The notes beneath the pieces were generated by a model. It saw nothing but the letters and a program-made list of their open reading frames with translations, was not told where the DNA came from and searched no databases. A stretch of DNA of 64,000 bases from Motacilla alba alba. Its lineage: Eukaryota > Chordata > Aves > Passeriformes > Motacillidae. The stretch spans positions 36,461,052 through 36,525,051 of the forward strand of contig NC_052018.1 in NCBI RefSeq assembly GCF_015832195.1, written 5' to 3'. Positions 50,669-64,000 of the stretch are shown in pieces. The position numbers were made by a program, and so were the translations under genes. Numbering within the stretch: position 1 is the first letter of the stretch; every line of letters begins with the position of its first letter.

Positions 50669-53600
50669 ATGAGCAGTAATCTCATCACCTAGGTTTAAGA
50701 TTCTGATATGCTTTTGAACAAGTGTAAGAGCTGCAGATCAGAAATATCATGTTTTATATATATAATGCACAGTTGAAATGGGAGGGTAAATTTCATTTAG
50801 CAATGCACAAGGCAAGTAATTGTTTACAGTTGATGTTATGTGTTATATGCATATATGGAAATGGACTTTGCAACATTAGACACTTTGACACTATTTATGC
50901 AGTCATCTGGTGATGTTTGCCTGTGACATCAAACAATCTTTGTGAACAGGCATGTCCTGCTTGCCTTTATACCAACTGTTAATCTGACTCTTCTGGTGTA
51001 CCAGCAGAGGAATCCAAGTCCCTCGTGTCTTCCTGTGATGTTCCAAAGCTGACATAGCTGTGTCTGAACAAGGGCTGTGAGGGTGGCTGTAGTGGTCATT
51101 TCAAGTATTGCTTCAAGAAAACAACTGCAAAGTGTTAATAGTCAATTACATAACATTCCTCTTTACTGTATATCAATTTTATTTTAGAGGTACTTAGATG
51201 CTTGTACACTTAATTCTGGTTTCTGCTCACCAATTTTAATCATTTTCCTGGCAGAGCAGACACTACAATAAAGAAGTCATTTTCCCAGGATACAGCTCAT
51301 CCTCTGTGCCATGGGTATCGCTGCTTTGGTTTCAGTTCAGCCATGTTGGTTTAGGTAGTAGGGAGCTGAGTTTTTGTTCTTACTTTACTTTAAACCATTA
51401 AAAGAATACCACACAGGAACCACACACACACATCTTTACTCTTTTTCCTAATTACATACTGAACATTTACCCAAATTGTTGCTGATGAATAATTTCACAC
51501 TTTTAATGTCATAAATTATGTAGAAACTTATAATATTAATATAAGTTACCTTTTCACAGAAAATGAATAAATTAGATACTTCTCCTGACAGAAGAACACA
51601 TGGTGTTGCCCTCTTCTATAGTGATACAGGTCAATGACCCTATTACTCCTTTGCTTCGGTATGGCATTATTTTCTATGTGCTCATAAAGAAATAATGAAT
51701 ACAATAAGAAAAACATCCCTTGGGATGCTCTATGAAACACTTCTGACTCTATCTAGTAAATATATTTCTGGAAAAAAACCCAAGTAAAACCCCCCCCAAC
51801 AAACAGATTAGTAGCTAAACTGAGGTTGCAAAAGGATTTAATTAAGGGAAAGTAACTGTGAAAGAAGGTAACTGTATGCAAACATGATTCATATAATATT
51901 GTTTTTCCACTTTGTGGTGTAGGTGTTCACTTGGAAAGAGACTCAATGCCATAAACTCCTAAGTACATGGAACATAGAAAAATATGGTTTTTATTTACTG
52001 ATTCAATTGATCTATTCCTTGCTTATTGGTTTAATGTTCATGGCAAACTGACTTAGGGGTACAGTGTTCCTTTGTGACTGATCTCAGCATGCATGAATCT
52101 TTTGTGGGGATGGGTGAGTACTGGTGAATAAATATTTTAACTTTTTTGCTGTAGTTGTATTTTATTGCAATAGTACTTACATTCTAATGGTATCATAAGA
52201 AAAAAACCCATCTGAAAATAGAAAAATTGAAGCACAGTTTTAGATTTCAGTGGAAGTTAATATTATAGTTGCTTGTGGTTATATTCTCTAACATATATAG
52301 GCTTCTAAATTAAAAAATGCATGAGTATGCACTGACTCTTAAAAATGAAAAGAAAATTCTAGGAACACAACATTTTAAATTGATTCCTGTTTGTTTGGTG
52401 TCAACAAATATTTAAGAACCTAACTTCTGAGACAAATAATATTTTCAGGTTTGAAAATGAAAGTAAGACTTATAAAGAAAGTTATTTTATTCCTTATGTG
52501 TATACAATTTGAAAAATGGATGTTGAAACAAAGTTTTGAGTGCCACAATATATTTGAGAAAATAAAATGTCATTTATAGTGTTGTTTCTACAGAGAGCTT
52601 TGAGAGAAAGTCAACAAAATTACCCGTCTTTAGTCTTCGTGACATTAGGGGGCGTTACAACCTCACAGACTGAGAATGATGTAAGTTAAAGTACAGATAC
52701 TTTTCCTGTCCAAAGTAAACAGGGAACAGCATAAAATAGCAAAATCAACTCCTGGAATCATTCCCTAGTGCAAGATTATGATACAATTATTAATAAAATT
52801 TCAAACAGAAACAATCCAGCCATTCAGTAGAATATAGACTACACCCTCCTTTTTCTAAGAGTAATGAAATTAACAGACTAATGGATGCTATATATGCAGC
52901 CTCCTCTCAAGTCTATTTAAATCTTGAAGCTTCCTTTCAGCTGAAGCCTCTAAGGTATCACAGTGATAGTTCAATCAGTGGAGTGAATCTCTGTATGGGC
53001 AGGGAGCACAGAGTGAACTTGGGACAGAGCTGCTTTAAATCCAGGTCCCTGGACTGGGTATCATGCTTGGGATAATTACCATAAGCTATCAGTCTACACC
53101 ACCAAACACGTGTGTGCTGCACCGATGACATGTAAATCTCACACTGCAAGGGGAAACATTGCCAGTCTTAGACAAGACATGCAGACGTGGCAGATGATTT
53201 ACTTGGTAGATGATTTACTCAGCAGATCTATCCGGGAAGAAGGTGTCTGTCCAGAGCATTGGTGTGCTTGAAGAGGGACAACAGCTGTGACTACATGCAC
53301 TGATTTGCAGGCCTGAAAAACAAGATGCCTTACTATTGATCCTCTGCAGCTGAAATGATAGTGTGTTTGATGTAACAGAGATAAGAAGCTGGACAACAAG
53401 CTTATAGGCAAGATGCCTATCATTCCTGGAAAACTAACACTGGTCTCCCTAGTGTTCTTACACTTTGACCTAGACAACTGAGGCCTTACTTGCATCAGCT
53501 CAGAAGGATAATTTTCAATGGACATCCATACTGTAAAAAATATCCACCTGTAACATTGAAGAGTATGTATTCTACTGCACAAAATGAATCATATGATAGT

Positions 53601-56600
53601 AGGGTGCTTTGAGTACGGATGAAGTAATCAAACCATCAAAATGTCACGATGGGAAATGACTTGTAGAGGGCAAAGTATGACATGATATATGAGAAACTCA
53701 TCTAATTTAATTAAGTGGAAAGTATGACTCATAGTCTTTGTAGCTGGGCTGGGGAGTGACTGGATTCCACAAAGTAGAGCAGTGTTCTGATGCTACACTT
53801 TCTAGTTTCTCTACTGCCTGAATATGGACACCTTAGTAAGAAGCTTGCCCTGACTGGAGGCTGTGGTTAAAACTAATGGAGTAACTGCGGTCCTGGTTAG
53901 TGCAGGAGGCAGACTGGAGCAGGAATAGCTGCTAGAGTGTTATCACTTCTCTACAGCCTGAAATAGCAGAGAGTGGCACTGTTTCAGCTTATAAACCTGC
54001 ATACATGATGATTAAGATCTGGGTTCCTATACTAGCAGAAATCTTTCTCATGTGATCAGTCACACAAAGAAATTATGATTACCCGTAGGCTCTCTCAGAC
54101 TTTCTGCATCATAATTTTGTACATACAGATATATATGCTATGATTTTGTATGTGAATGTATAGCCTGTGAAGAATAATACATGTAGGAGCTATAATAAAG
54201 TACCTGAGGGAAAAAAAAACAAAACAAAAAACAAACAAAAAAACCAGACTTGATTTTATTTGTAAGACCTTATTATACAAAATATGTGTAACATACGAAA
54301 GTAAATGAAGACCACAGTCTTTCTTTTGAGGTTCTTGAAGTCTTGAAAATACCCCAAGAAACTGGCCAAAGGCAAAGAAAAGGAATACAGACTAAAGCAG
54401 AGGGATCAGCCTGACAGTCCCACAGGCTTTTTAAAAATCAAATCTGAATATACATATATTCAGTACAAATTAAGTTATGGTAATATGTATTTATGGTTAT
54501 ATATATAATCAGATGTTCAAATGTTGCTCTTGTGAGGTTAGTTTCGCTTTCTGTTAGTACGCATTGTGGAACAAGCTGTACAAGAACACATGCTACTCTT
54601 TCCCAAAAAAGCCTCACTCCAAAGTAGAGAGAGGGACGCGTATCCTACATCTGCAGCACCACTGATCTAGAGAACTTTAAGAATAAACTGGTGAATTTCA
54701 TTTTAAATAATGATGTTGAATAGGTTGTAAATTCTTGTCATCCAAGCATTCCTTAGAGAAAGGGAAAATTTTTTTTTTGTTTGGAATATGTCTGTAACTT
54801 TCTATGCTCCCTTCACATTCTCACCACTTTAGGCTTCAAGGAACAATGATATTTTATGAGGGACATGATGGAATAGACTTGGCCTCAGAGAACATAGTGC
54901 CTGTGGTCCATTGCTATTCATACAGCTACAGTTGGAGTCAATGCCATGTCTTTCCACTGCTGGTTTTACCTACTGCAACTAGGTTAAGATTAATGAAAAA
55001 AAACACTTAACATCCTTATCCTCAAACCTTCACTCCATGTGGAAAATGTCCTTGTCCAGATGGACTTTTAAGGAATTACTCAGAGAGATTAAGTTCCTCG
55101 AGAAAGGGAAGGAGGTAAGAAAATTACTCTGTACTGGCCCGAAATGAATTTCCAAGATCTCTGAGTAGTTTCAAGTTTTGGGTTTGCAATCTGTACACTC
55201 TGAAAGAGTTCAGGCTGTTACTGGAAAATGTTAACACTTCATTAGAAAAGTCACTTTGTGAAGTCCTGTATCTAGCTCAGCCCTGCAGAAACAGCTTCTC
55301 AAAAATCCCCTTTGGGAGAAAAATCCTCACATGTCCTTCTACTTTCTGGGAGTTAGATCTGCTAAAATGATTATAATATTGTAATTTTTTAATATAATTT
55401 GATGCTTTGTCAGAGATCCACTATGTCACACATTCTAGGCTTTCCAAACCTCAGTGAAAGACTTATTAATGAATTTAGGCCTGGCCTATGCATGTTCTCT
55501 AACACGGAGAATTAGAAAAACATGCCAGCATGTGTTGCTGCACAACAGCAAAGAGTCATGAACAGAACTAAAAATGATTAATTAAATGTAAATTACTGAA
55601 CAACGACACAGAGATGAAGGTACCCAAATGAGTACAAACAATGCTGGTCATACACAAGGTTATGCTGTTTTCAAATAGGAAGCCTGTTTTGATTATTTAT
55701 CTCTGATTCAAAGTTTGATTACCATAGAGGGAACAGGGAGAACGAAAAGACAAGACATTTTGTCCTGAAAAACAGCCCACTTCATTATTTTCTATTCTTC
55801 TCTGTACTGCAATTGTATCAGCTTTGAAACGGGTAGAGCTGTTGCTAGGTGATCTTCTTTATCCACTTTGTAGCTGAAATTTCAGCCAGGCTGAAAAGAG
55901 TTTTTTTTATCTCTAACAGCATAAAATTAAATTCTGAGGCATTAATAACTGTTTTCAATGCAACCCTGCTTCTAACTATGGGCCTCTTTCCTCGGGCCAA
56001 CCCAACCACCAGCACAAGCAGCGCACTTTCGTGGGCTGCGGGTCAACATGATTTAAGTGGTAGCAGCTGCAAACCCTCCCTGAGCATTTCCCTTATCTCA
56101 GCTGTGTGCATCTGGCTGGAACACCCTTTCTTCTCCACAAGGATTCCTCCCTTGTGCTGAGCAACTGTCTGTGCAGTGGGACAAGGCTGGGAATCAATGC
56201 AGCCAAAAAAACAAATAAGTCTTCCACTCCCTCCTTGCTTGGCTCAGCTGGGTGGAGTTCCTCACTCTGTTTTGTTTTGTGGCTGCACAAGGAGTCTGGA
56301 TAAACTCAGAGGGAAATGCAGTGGATGAAAAGGAACAAGTGGGCATGACTCGGGCAGGAGAGGAGCTGTTCAGGCTGCTTTAACACATGCCTGGCATTGC
56401 AGACAAATATTAAAACAGAGCCTCAGATTTTCTTAGGTTTGTGATCTACCAAGGAAATCTGGGTCAGCTTTATGTGTAAAGCTGAACTAATTGAAGTTAG
56501 AACTGACATTATTAATCGATCTTGAAACAAACATGTCAGTTATACTAAACAAAAAAATGAGGGGGGAATTTTACTGCTGTGTCTCTTCAGATTTGCAATA

Positions 56601-57423
56601 TAGGAAAGATAAACTCAGGACAGTTCTCACATAACCACAGACAGCAAACTGGGGTTATATCCCCTATTGTTCCTGATCTAGCTATGTTTTGTTCCATCTG
56701 TTACTGACACGCAGGGTCACCATAAACAATTTTTTTTTTAGTTTTGGGTGGCAAAACTACATCTACAAAAATTAGCAATTTTTTTTTTCTACAGGGTGAG
56801 GGCTACAAAGGATGGTTCAATTACATTCATCGTCATCTGTTTAATGTCAAATATTATTTTCTTCTACATGACCCATAACATCCAAAACCCTGATAAGTAA
56901 CTGTCTATCCAGTTTCAACAGCATTAGTCACCTTGGAGATACAGAAATTTCTGTATCAGGTGGCCTGCAGTGAGTACTTGCCAGCCCCGCAGATCCACCC
57001 CAGACAATCTGTGGTGGTACAAGCAATCTACCACCTGGCCTATTTATTCTTTATTCTACCTTCTAAAGAAACCTGGAGCCGAGCTTGCAGAGCTCCCTGT
57101 GGGATCGCTGATCTCTTTGTGCCTTAAGGGCATGCCACTTCTGCAGCAGCTCGAAAAAACTGTTCTGCAGTGAGAACTCACTTTCAATCGCACCTGCTAT
57201 TGAATAGGTTGCCAAAATACAAGTATTTCAGCCTACTAGCACACTGGCTGAGCCAACACGATGTACACACAAAGTACATTTGTTAATTTACTTTCTTAGA
57301 AGTTGTTCAGAACAAGTGTAACCTGGAAAAAAGAATCTACTAACCAGGAAGGAAAGCTGAGAATGAAAAAAAAGGCCTCAGTAGTAGCATTCCCTGAGTG
57401 AACTGTTAAGAACTGAAAAGGGG

Positions 57424-57445
57424 AAAAAAAAAAAAAAAAAAAAAA
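57424..57445. repeat. A22 homopolymer
   Basis: This is a pure run of 22 A residues in intergenic sequence. Confidence 0.95.
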
Positions 57446-60400
57446 GCCTAACACATAAAACAGTGTAACAGAGAAACCTTTTGATAGGACTCCCCAGTGT
57501 TTGCATCATCCAGCTACCTTTTCACAGAAGTAATACAGGTTTTCTAGCAGGCAGCAGTGACAAGTCATGCTGCTGTACGTCCATCATGCATGTGTAACAC
57601 GGAGTTATGTTCAATCCAGAAAACTTCTGTTTCCCAGGTATTGTGCAAATGGATATCAGCAGGATACTTAATTCAAAGTCTCATTACAGATTGGTAGAGA
57701 AACAAATATAGTTTTGTCCCACTCTTGTTTTGTCTGTTAGCCAAGCTGAACTATTTCTGATACAAAGAGTTAACCCTTATCTTGAAGCACAGCTTATAAA
57801 TAATCAAGGACAAACAGCATGCACAAGTGATTTCACAACTGTAAATGCTGATGAATGAATGCCGCAACCAAAAATTCCTACGGTGCTACGTAAATTCCAG
57901 TAGTCATCAACAAGTTACACAAACTTTCTGGTTTATATTAACACATAAGGGAAACATGTTCCATGACTCCTACTTTACTGAGTGTCCCAATCAGTTGCCT
58001 CACTGTTCAGTTAAAGTGTAAGAAACAGACCCTAGCACTGGGCTGAAGTCTTTGCAATCATTGCTGATGGGTATTTTACATACTAAGATTGTACATACTT
58101 ATTAAGATCTGCACAGCTGACCATTATTAAAAACTGAATTTTAACAACTTTTAAGCTTGACTTTTTACAGCTGTTCTACCCAATACAGTCCAACATTAAT
58201 TTTTGTTTTGAAACAGATGTTTTATCCCTTATGTAGAATTAGTGTTTTGGTCATGATTTGCATTTTTTCCATTGTCTGTGCAGCACAGACAGTATGAATA
58301 ATTTTGTTAAAAAGGAATTGATTTGCCATATTAAAGTATGTACATATGATTCTTAGTGAACAAAAGAAAGGAACTGCTTTGGCATATCTTATACTCCAAA
58401 CATTCCATCCCATCCTTTTTTACCACTATTTCTTTCCAAGGTCTGTTGCAGGTAATAAATATAACACATCCCATTGAGTTTCATAACTTCCACAAAAATA
58501 CATCCAGCTCTTTGTAAAGTCAGCAAAAGCCCTGTGTGAATGCATGCCAAAATGTGGGCAGGAGACCAGAATTTCTTTTAGCAGTAGCCTTACTACAGTA
58601 TTTACTTAATCTTTCTATGATTAAAAAGAAAAACAATACAGTTTGCTTTGGGGACTTGCACATATTGCATCACCTCACCATGTCACATCCTATTTGGTGT
58701 TCTAGAAAGCCAGTACTGGGAGCCTACGTAAGCAGCAGCTGATTGATTTGCACCTCTCTTACCAGATACATCACAGCACTCACAGTTATACTAGTCTTAT
58801 TTTGCAAGTAGTTTGTAATTTTTATTTGCATTTGTTGGCCTATTGTTAAAATAAATAAGAACCAAATAATGACCTAGCTCTCTCCAATTACAGATATTAA
58901 ATTTTTCTATAATGCCTCCTGTTTAGTATAATTATCTGCTATATACATAGTTTCTGATTTGCCAGTGCCTGTGGTTTGATTTTAAAGCAAGCAGTTGGTG
59001 GTGGCTATTCTGGATACAAGAAGCATGGCAGAAGACAGCAGCAAGGAATTACAGAAGAAAGCATAAGGTAATTTATTGTGACATTTTAAGGGCTAAAGGA
59101 ATGTATGACATCAAAAGAAAATAGATCAGGTAGGCAGCAGAAGCATCGGCCAGAACCTGCAGATAGCCATTTGAAATTTGAGGCAAACAGAAATGAAAAA
59201 CAACAAGGGCAGCCAGGCAACTGAGCTAATAAGGCTGGTGCTTTGCCAGTTCGATAACACAGATGTAGTAAGTCATGCAATTGCAGACAGAAGATAAGTG
59301 GGATCAAAGAACAGCACCGAGAACTGATGAGGTCCAGAACAAGGTTTTGCCGGGGGAAATGGGGTACAGCTTGTGGCTGTCGAAAATGGTGAACGGGGCA
59401 GGGGAAGGAGGGGGTGGGGACATAGTTGTAACTTTCCAGTTCCTCTCAGCAGACAAAAGAAAGCTGATGGCAGCAGAGCAGGAGAGATGAAAGGCTTGTA
59501 GTTGCACATCTCTTTCTTTAAAGAGGGAAACAAAACCAAACTAGATCGGTATCATCAACTATAAATGGCATGCAGGAAGAGTTTTGGAAAATGGAAAATC
59601 ACAATGTTGCTCAGTGGTGAGAAACTCCCCATCCCTTCCAGCTGAGGACACGTCACTGGAAAAGTCCCAGTCTGGGGGAAAAAGAATCCTCTGAGTAAAC
59701 AAATTGCATAGGCAGTGAAAACAGAAAGTGGAACAAAGTCAAATGATACTTTGGCTTTAAAGGAGTTTATTTTCAGGTTAGCATTTCCTTGAATGGCATC
59801 AGCTCAAGTTCAGACAAGAAAAATCTCATTGCAGTGAAAATGGCTGGTAAACTTCACTGCTGGTAAAAGCCCATTGAAAGAAAGTTCATTTATTAAAAAT
59901 CTAGGATTTCAACCTGAGAGTTCTTGAATTTTCAGCTACTGAGTGTAGTAAAATGATCCCACTGACAAACCAGATACCCAGGATTGGGCAAGTTTGTGGA
60001 TTTTTTTTTTCCCCCTTAATTTACATGTATTTCTAGACAAAGAAGTCCTTAACTAAACCCTTCTAAACAACTCCCTGGGCATGGCTCTTTGTCTTGCAAG
60101 CAAGTTCAGTGGTGAGAATTTTTCCAGCTTGTCTATAAAGAAAACAAGGGGAAAACTTTCTCAGTGACAATGAGACAAGAAATACAGTGTTGAAAAAAAT
60201 TCTAGAATTCTTACCTCTCTAACTAGCATTCATAAAAACAAAAATACTGACATAAATTATTACCCTTCTCTGATAAAAATCTACTTTCAACAAAGGTACT
60301 TCATAGTAATTAATCACAGCAACGTTAACTCAAATTCTGGAAACAATTACAGTGGTAGCACTTTGCAGCTGTAATTGAGGAAAATAATCAAGATACTTTT

Positions 60401-62844
60401 ACCTTTGCTTTTCTGCTCCCCCACTTAATAACTGCTGCTGTGTCCTGGCTTATGTATATGACAGTCCAACCCTGGTAGCAAACCTATTCACATTCTCTCC
60501 GATTTGGGAAGAGGATCAATTAAGAGTCTTTGGGCAAAGAGGTTATGAGTTTTTTGTTTGTTTATCATATAGCTTCGAATGTGTATAAATAGTAGAAGGG
60601 AAACAGAACTTCAGGAAGGTTTCAAATTTTGGTTATAATTTTCTTGTCACAAGATAAGGGTAATGTTACTGCTGTTGCAACAGGGGGCACAAGGATCTTG
60701 ACTGCTAAGGTGGGAGCTCAGGGCTCAAGTCCATTGATCACATCTCTAGTTTTGGAGCTTCAAACAACAGAGAGCCACAGTGACAAAAGCTTTCCTGAGG
60801 TAGTGAGCTGAAGGGGCAAATGTGAAATTCAGTCGCGTTTCAATTCCTGCATCTGACGCAGTTACTGCATTAAGCTTTCTAAAAGAGAAGCGTCATCAAT
60901 TTTCCATGTGTGCTCTTACATGCATGCAGGAGGTTCCAGGATGTGGCTAGGCTGGGGACAATGCCAGAAGTACAGACAATGCTCGCAAAAATGTACTAAT
61001 TGGACTAATTCATACTTATTATAGGAATGTTCTTTTCTCTAAGTAATTTTCAGGCAACAAAACCAGGTTGTGACAGTATTGTAAACATGATCTGCTGTTC
61101 TTTTAAAGTTCTTTTTTTCATGAGTACACACTGCGGTTGATCAGGACAAGGTAGTGTGGCATCTGACAGCCAAAACCTGTCTTATGTTGGATGATACCTA
61201 TTGCAAGAGATGTCTGTCTCTCCAGTTTTGGCTAACACATTTTGCTAGAAGAATTAATCTTACTCCTCTGGAGACCTGTTGATAATTTAGAAGCCTTGCC
61301 ATTTTTTGTCTTTTGGTAATACAACCATGCTGTTTGAAACCATTTCAAAATAGTTGCATCTGTAATGCGAAGAGGTTTGTTCTTGGATTCAACTCACATG
61401 CTGTTCCTCACACTGGTAACTCCGTCAAGACCTTACTCATGGGAGTATGTACCACCTAAAAGCTGCTCATTGCAGCCAAAAATATTGCTTATTTTAGACA
61501 CAAGACACACAAAGAGTTGATGTATTTACTTATTGAACATTTGATGCAGTTAAGCAACACTGGGGGAAAAGTCTTAAAGGTGAAGTATTGGTGAAGTTAA
61601 TTCTTGCTTTGTGTGACCGTGTTTTTTCTCAGCTGTAGTAAGGTTTTATCTGGTAAAGCTTCTTTAAATAGCACTGATATAGAAGTGGATCAGAGTCAGG
61701 GAACAGAAAACCTCACAAAGGAAGGAAGACTAAAAATGCACTGAATGAAGCAGAACCAACCATACCTTAATCAGAAAAAGGATTTCCACAGTCAGACCTC
61801 ACACTTGAAAAAAAAAAAATCATCAGACTAAGCCAATTCCTAATGGAGTGGTGGTTCTCAGAGTAATCATTCCTAGTCCGCAAATGATTCTGCATCCAGC
61901 TTCGATTAGTGCAACACACATCATTATATTTTGTTAATTTTCTTCCCTGACCTTGCCCATCTTGTTACAATGAAAGTTCACTTGGCAGCTGAAAAGGAAA
62001 GCGAGCAATTGTAACACTGAGTGACTAAGCAAGAAAATACGGCAAGCCATTTGAAGGTCTTGGAAAACCCAAACGTGGTTTTACACTGCTCACCCACAGA
62101 CTAAGCAAAAAAGGCAAAAAGAACTTGTAAGTTTTCACTCTCAACATCTAAAAGCTAGAAGGGGCTAGAATTAACACAGGATGTGCACAAGAAAGCCTGG
62201 ACTGGGATCTAAAGGGCAGCACAGGAGCTTACGGCTGCAGAAGGACCAGCTTCACCAGAAGCAACAGAGCTGCACATAGCTCACAGGGATTCACATGGGA
62301 TTTCAAGGGCAGGGCTGCCACCAGAGCTGCGCTGACAGACGCTGGCAAGTGTCACCATTCCTGCAGCAATGGAGGCTGGTATGGACAGGGGGGCTGAGAA
62401 CTACAGCAGCCATGAGGTTACCAACCGATACCAATTGTAGGGGCACAGAACAGGCTGACATAAATTTGGCTGTGCCTACCCCAGGGACGGAAAAGGCACA
62501 AGGCAGACTCCAGGGAACAGGAGGAGTCACTTCAACAAGTTCAGTTAAATCTGCCCTTCAAAAAAAGCTGATGTGTTCAGAAAAATATTAAAAAAACAAA
62601 CCCAAACAGCATAATTACTGCTTTCTTCATGCTTGCAATTCACTAGTCAGTCATTCCTTTTTCATCACATGAATGACATCACTGTCAGAAATTATTGCCT
62701 GAGGACCTAGACTGAAACCAGCTCTGCAATCACATTAAAAGGTCTCTGTGCAGATGCAGAAGGAGAGTTTAAATTAGCTTTCAAATTATTTTTCCAAATA
62801 AGAAACACAGTAAGTGAAACACCTCAACAACAACTAACCACTAA

Positions 62845-63230
62845 CAATTAAAAACATAAAAGTAATAACTTTATTCTACAGACTCAACAATTTTAGTAAG
62901 GAATTAGCATTGAATGAAGATGACTGCAAATGAAAGACTATCAAACCCCAAGAGTGTACTGAAACACTTTAAAGGCTTCCACCTTAACTTGTATGAGTGA
63001 GGAGTAGCTGTACATAAGTGGCTACACAAATAAGCTTGCAGGTCTTTCCTGTACATTTCAACAGTACTCACAAATTGTGCAAGATCAACCTTTGGTGTTC
63101 GCTCTTGGTGTATACCAAACACACTTAGCAAAACTGCTGCATATGCATAATAGACGAGTTCAAATTTTCCCAGGAATAACAAAACTACTAAAAGTGCAGC
63201 TGCTGCTGTGGAATTAGGTAATCTTTAGTG
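62845..63230 (-). other. Possible 3' end of an unknown minus-strand transcript
   Basis: On the minus strand a frame of about 105 codons ends at a TAA at 62906-62904. It contains KFELVYYAYAAVLLSVF and FVSTVEMYRKDLQAYLCSHL. An AATAAA at 62875-62870 follows within 30 bases, and then a GT-rich stretch around 62820-62850. This arrangement is what a real polyadenylation site looks like. I do not recognise the peptide. It could be the last exon of a gene further right, a retrocopy, or chance. A second frame just upstream (MGLEDTKDYLIPQQQLHF) ends at a double TAG and would need a frameshift to join. Confidence 0.3.
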
Positions 63231-64000
63231 TCTTCTAGGCCCATGGGAAGCAGCAGCAGTTCAGTTCTTTTTCTTCCTCCTAACTTCTCTTAGGCCTCTG
63301 GTCCCCTCCTGGAGCCACAGCTATTCCCGAGCAGACAACACCAGAGAGAGCCCTACCTTGGCACAGCCCAATCCCAGTCTTGTCCCGTTGCTAGGCCTAC
63401 AAGGCCACAGATGAAACACATCCCAGTGCTGATGGGAAGACATGGCCATGACAAGGGGCTCAAAACAGGGCAGAGACTGGAATCCTGCAAAGCAGGGTGG
63501 CATTAGCAATAATTATTTTGTTATAATTCAGTATTGTCTGTGTGCAGAAGCACAGGGTATCACAGCGTCCATCCCTCACCTGGCGTTTTTGAGGAGATTA
63601 TGGTGGAGTAGCAGCTCTGCCCATCATAAACATGTCTGCTCTTCAACCACAGGTACAGGACTAGAGCAGTATTTCTGGCTACCTTCATTCCAATGTTTTT
63701 AGGAGCCACTGGTCACCAAAAGCACTATTACACTTACATAAGATTATTGATCATTTTTCTGCTGAAATCTTGTTACAGGGACATTTGTGACCCAAGCAGA
63801 TTGCCAAGAGCATCACCTAAGAGGCTTTTTACATAGGAACATTAGCGAGTAGAGAATTGAGGACTTTCAGGTCTCAGAGGAAACACTCCCTGATATAGCA
63901 AAACCTCTTACTGCCTCAAAACTCCCTGATATAGCAAAACCACTTCTGCACACTGTGATTCGTATACAAAAGCTTCAAGTTATACAAATAAATTATTCCA

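Larger units (their letters stand above)
48894..64000. other. Intergenic region upstream of RNGTT
   Basis: This is about 15 kb of AT-rich DNA. Items noted are a degenerate 66-base tandem repeat (49628-49800), a possible + strand exon (50447-50668), an A22 tract (57424-57445), a possible minus-strand transcript 3' end (62845-63230) and slightly GC-richer patches at 62.2-62.5 and 63.2-63.5 kb. Other stretches show no recognisable genes or repeats. Confidence 0.7.

Noticed and set aside
53199..53582. 127-codon minus frame in the intergenic region
   Set aside because: It has no similarity I recognise, no splice or poly(A) context and no coiled or membrane pattern. It is long but isolated.
48894..64000. 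PNRC1, the next gene expected from mammalian synteny
   Set aside because: None of the peptide segments I remember from PNRC1 could be found on either strand. It probably lies beyond the right edge.

Overview
This window is nuclear DNA from a bird, most likely a songbird. It is AT-rich and dominated by introns. It carries several 5'-truncated CR1 LINE copies, whose typical 3' end is built of short ATTCTATGATTCT-like units. It also carries LTR sequences that I recognise from memory as a passerine endogenous-retrovirus LTR type. No prokaryotic features, rRNA, tRNA or CRISPR arrays are visible. Most of the open reading frames are chance frames in non-coding DNA.

The one gene I can identify firmly is RNGTT, the bifunctional mRNA 5'-capping enzyme (RNA 5'-triphosphatase plus guanylyltransferase), on the minus strand. 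Its promoter and CpG island lie near 46.9-47.6 kb and the start codon is at 47355-47353. Nine coding exons run leftward: exon 1 47292-47355, exon 2 41613-41722, exon 3 36049-36152, exon 4 35828-35916, exon 5 31068-31143, exon 6 27599-27848, exon 7 21946-22055, exon 8 21081-21182 and exon 9 5039-5174. All joins keep frame and follow GT-AG. Together they encode residues 1-347 of a protein that is about 597 residues in human. The whole triphosphatase domain is present (P-loop [10 protein letters not shown] with Cys126), as are the acidic linker and the start of the guanylyltransferase domain (KADGTR, nucleophile Lys297 here). The rest of the guanylyltransferase domain must lie to the left of base 1.

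The introns hold CR1 fragments (10.8, 32.0, 34.7, 41.1 and 46.4 kb), LTR copies (5.3 and 34.0 kb), small tandem repeats (9.6 and 28.5 kb), a strong foldback (26.2 kb) and homopolymer tracts. To the right of the promoter, a CR1 copy starts about 280 bases upstream of the RNGTT start codon. It is followed by an inverted copy of the 5.3-kb LTR repeat (48.5-48.9 kb). About 15 kb of sequence after that contains no gene I can recognise. Synteny known from mammals would put PNRC1 further right, but I did not find it here.

I found no new multi-gene system. The best leads are: a 238-codon minus-strand frame broken by a single TAG at 15935-16648; a minus-strand open frame followed by a convincing poly(A) signal at 62.84-63.23 kb; the foldback at 26.2 kb; the promoter-abutting CR1; and the pair of LTR copies that share about 130 bases beyond the LTR end.
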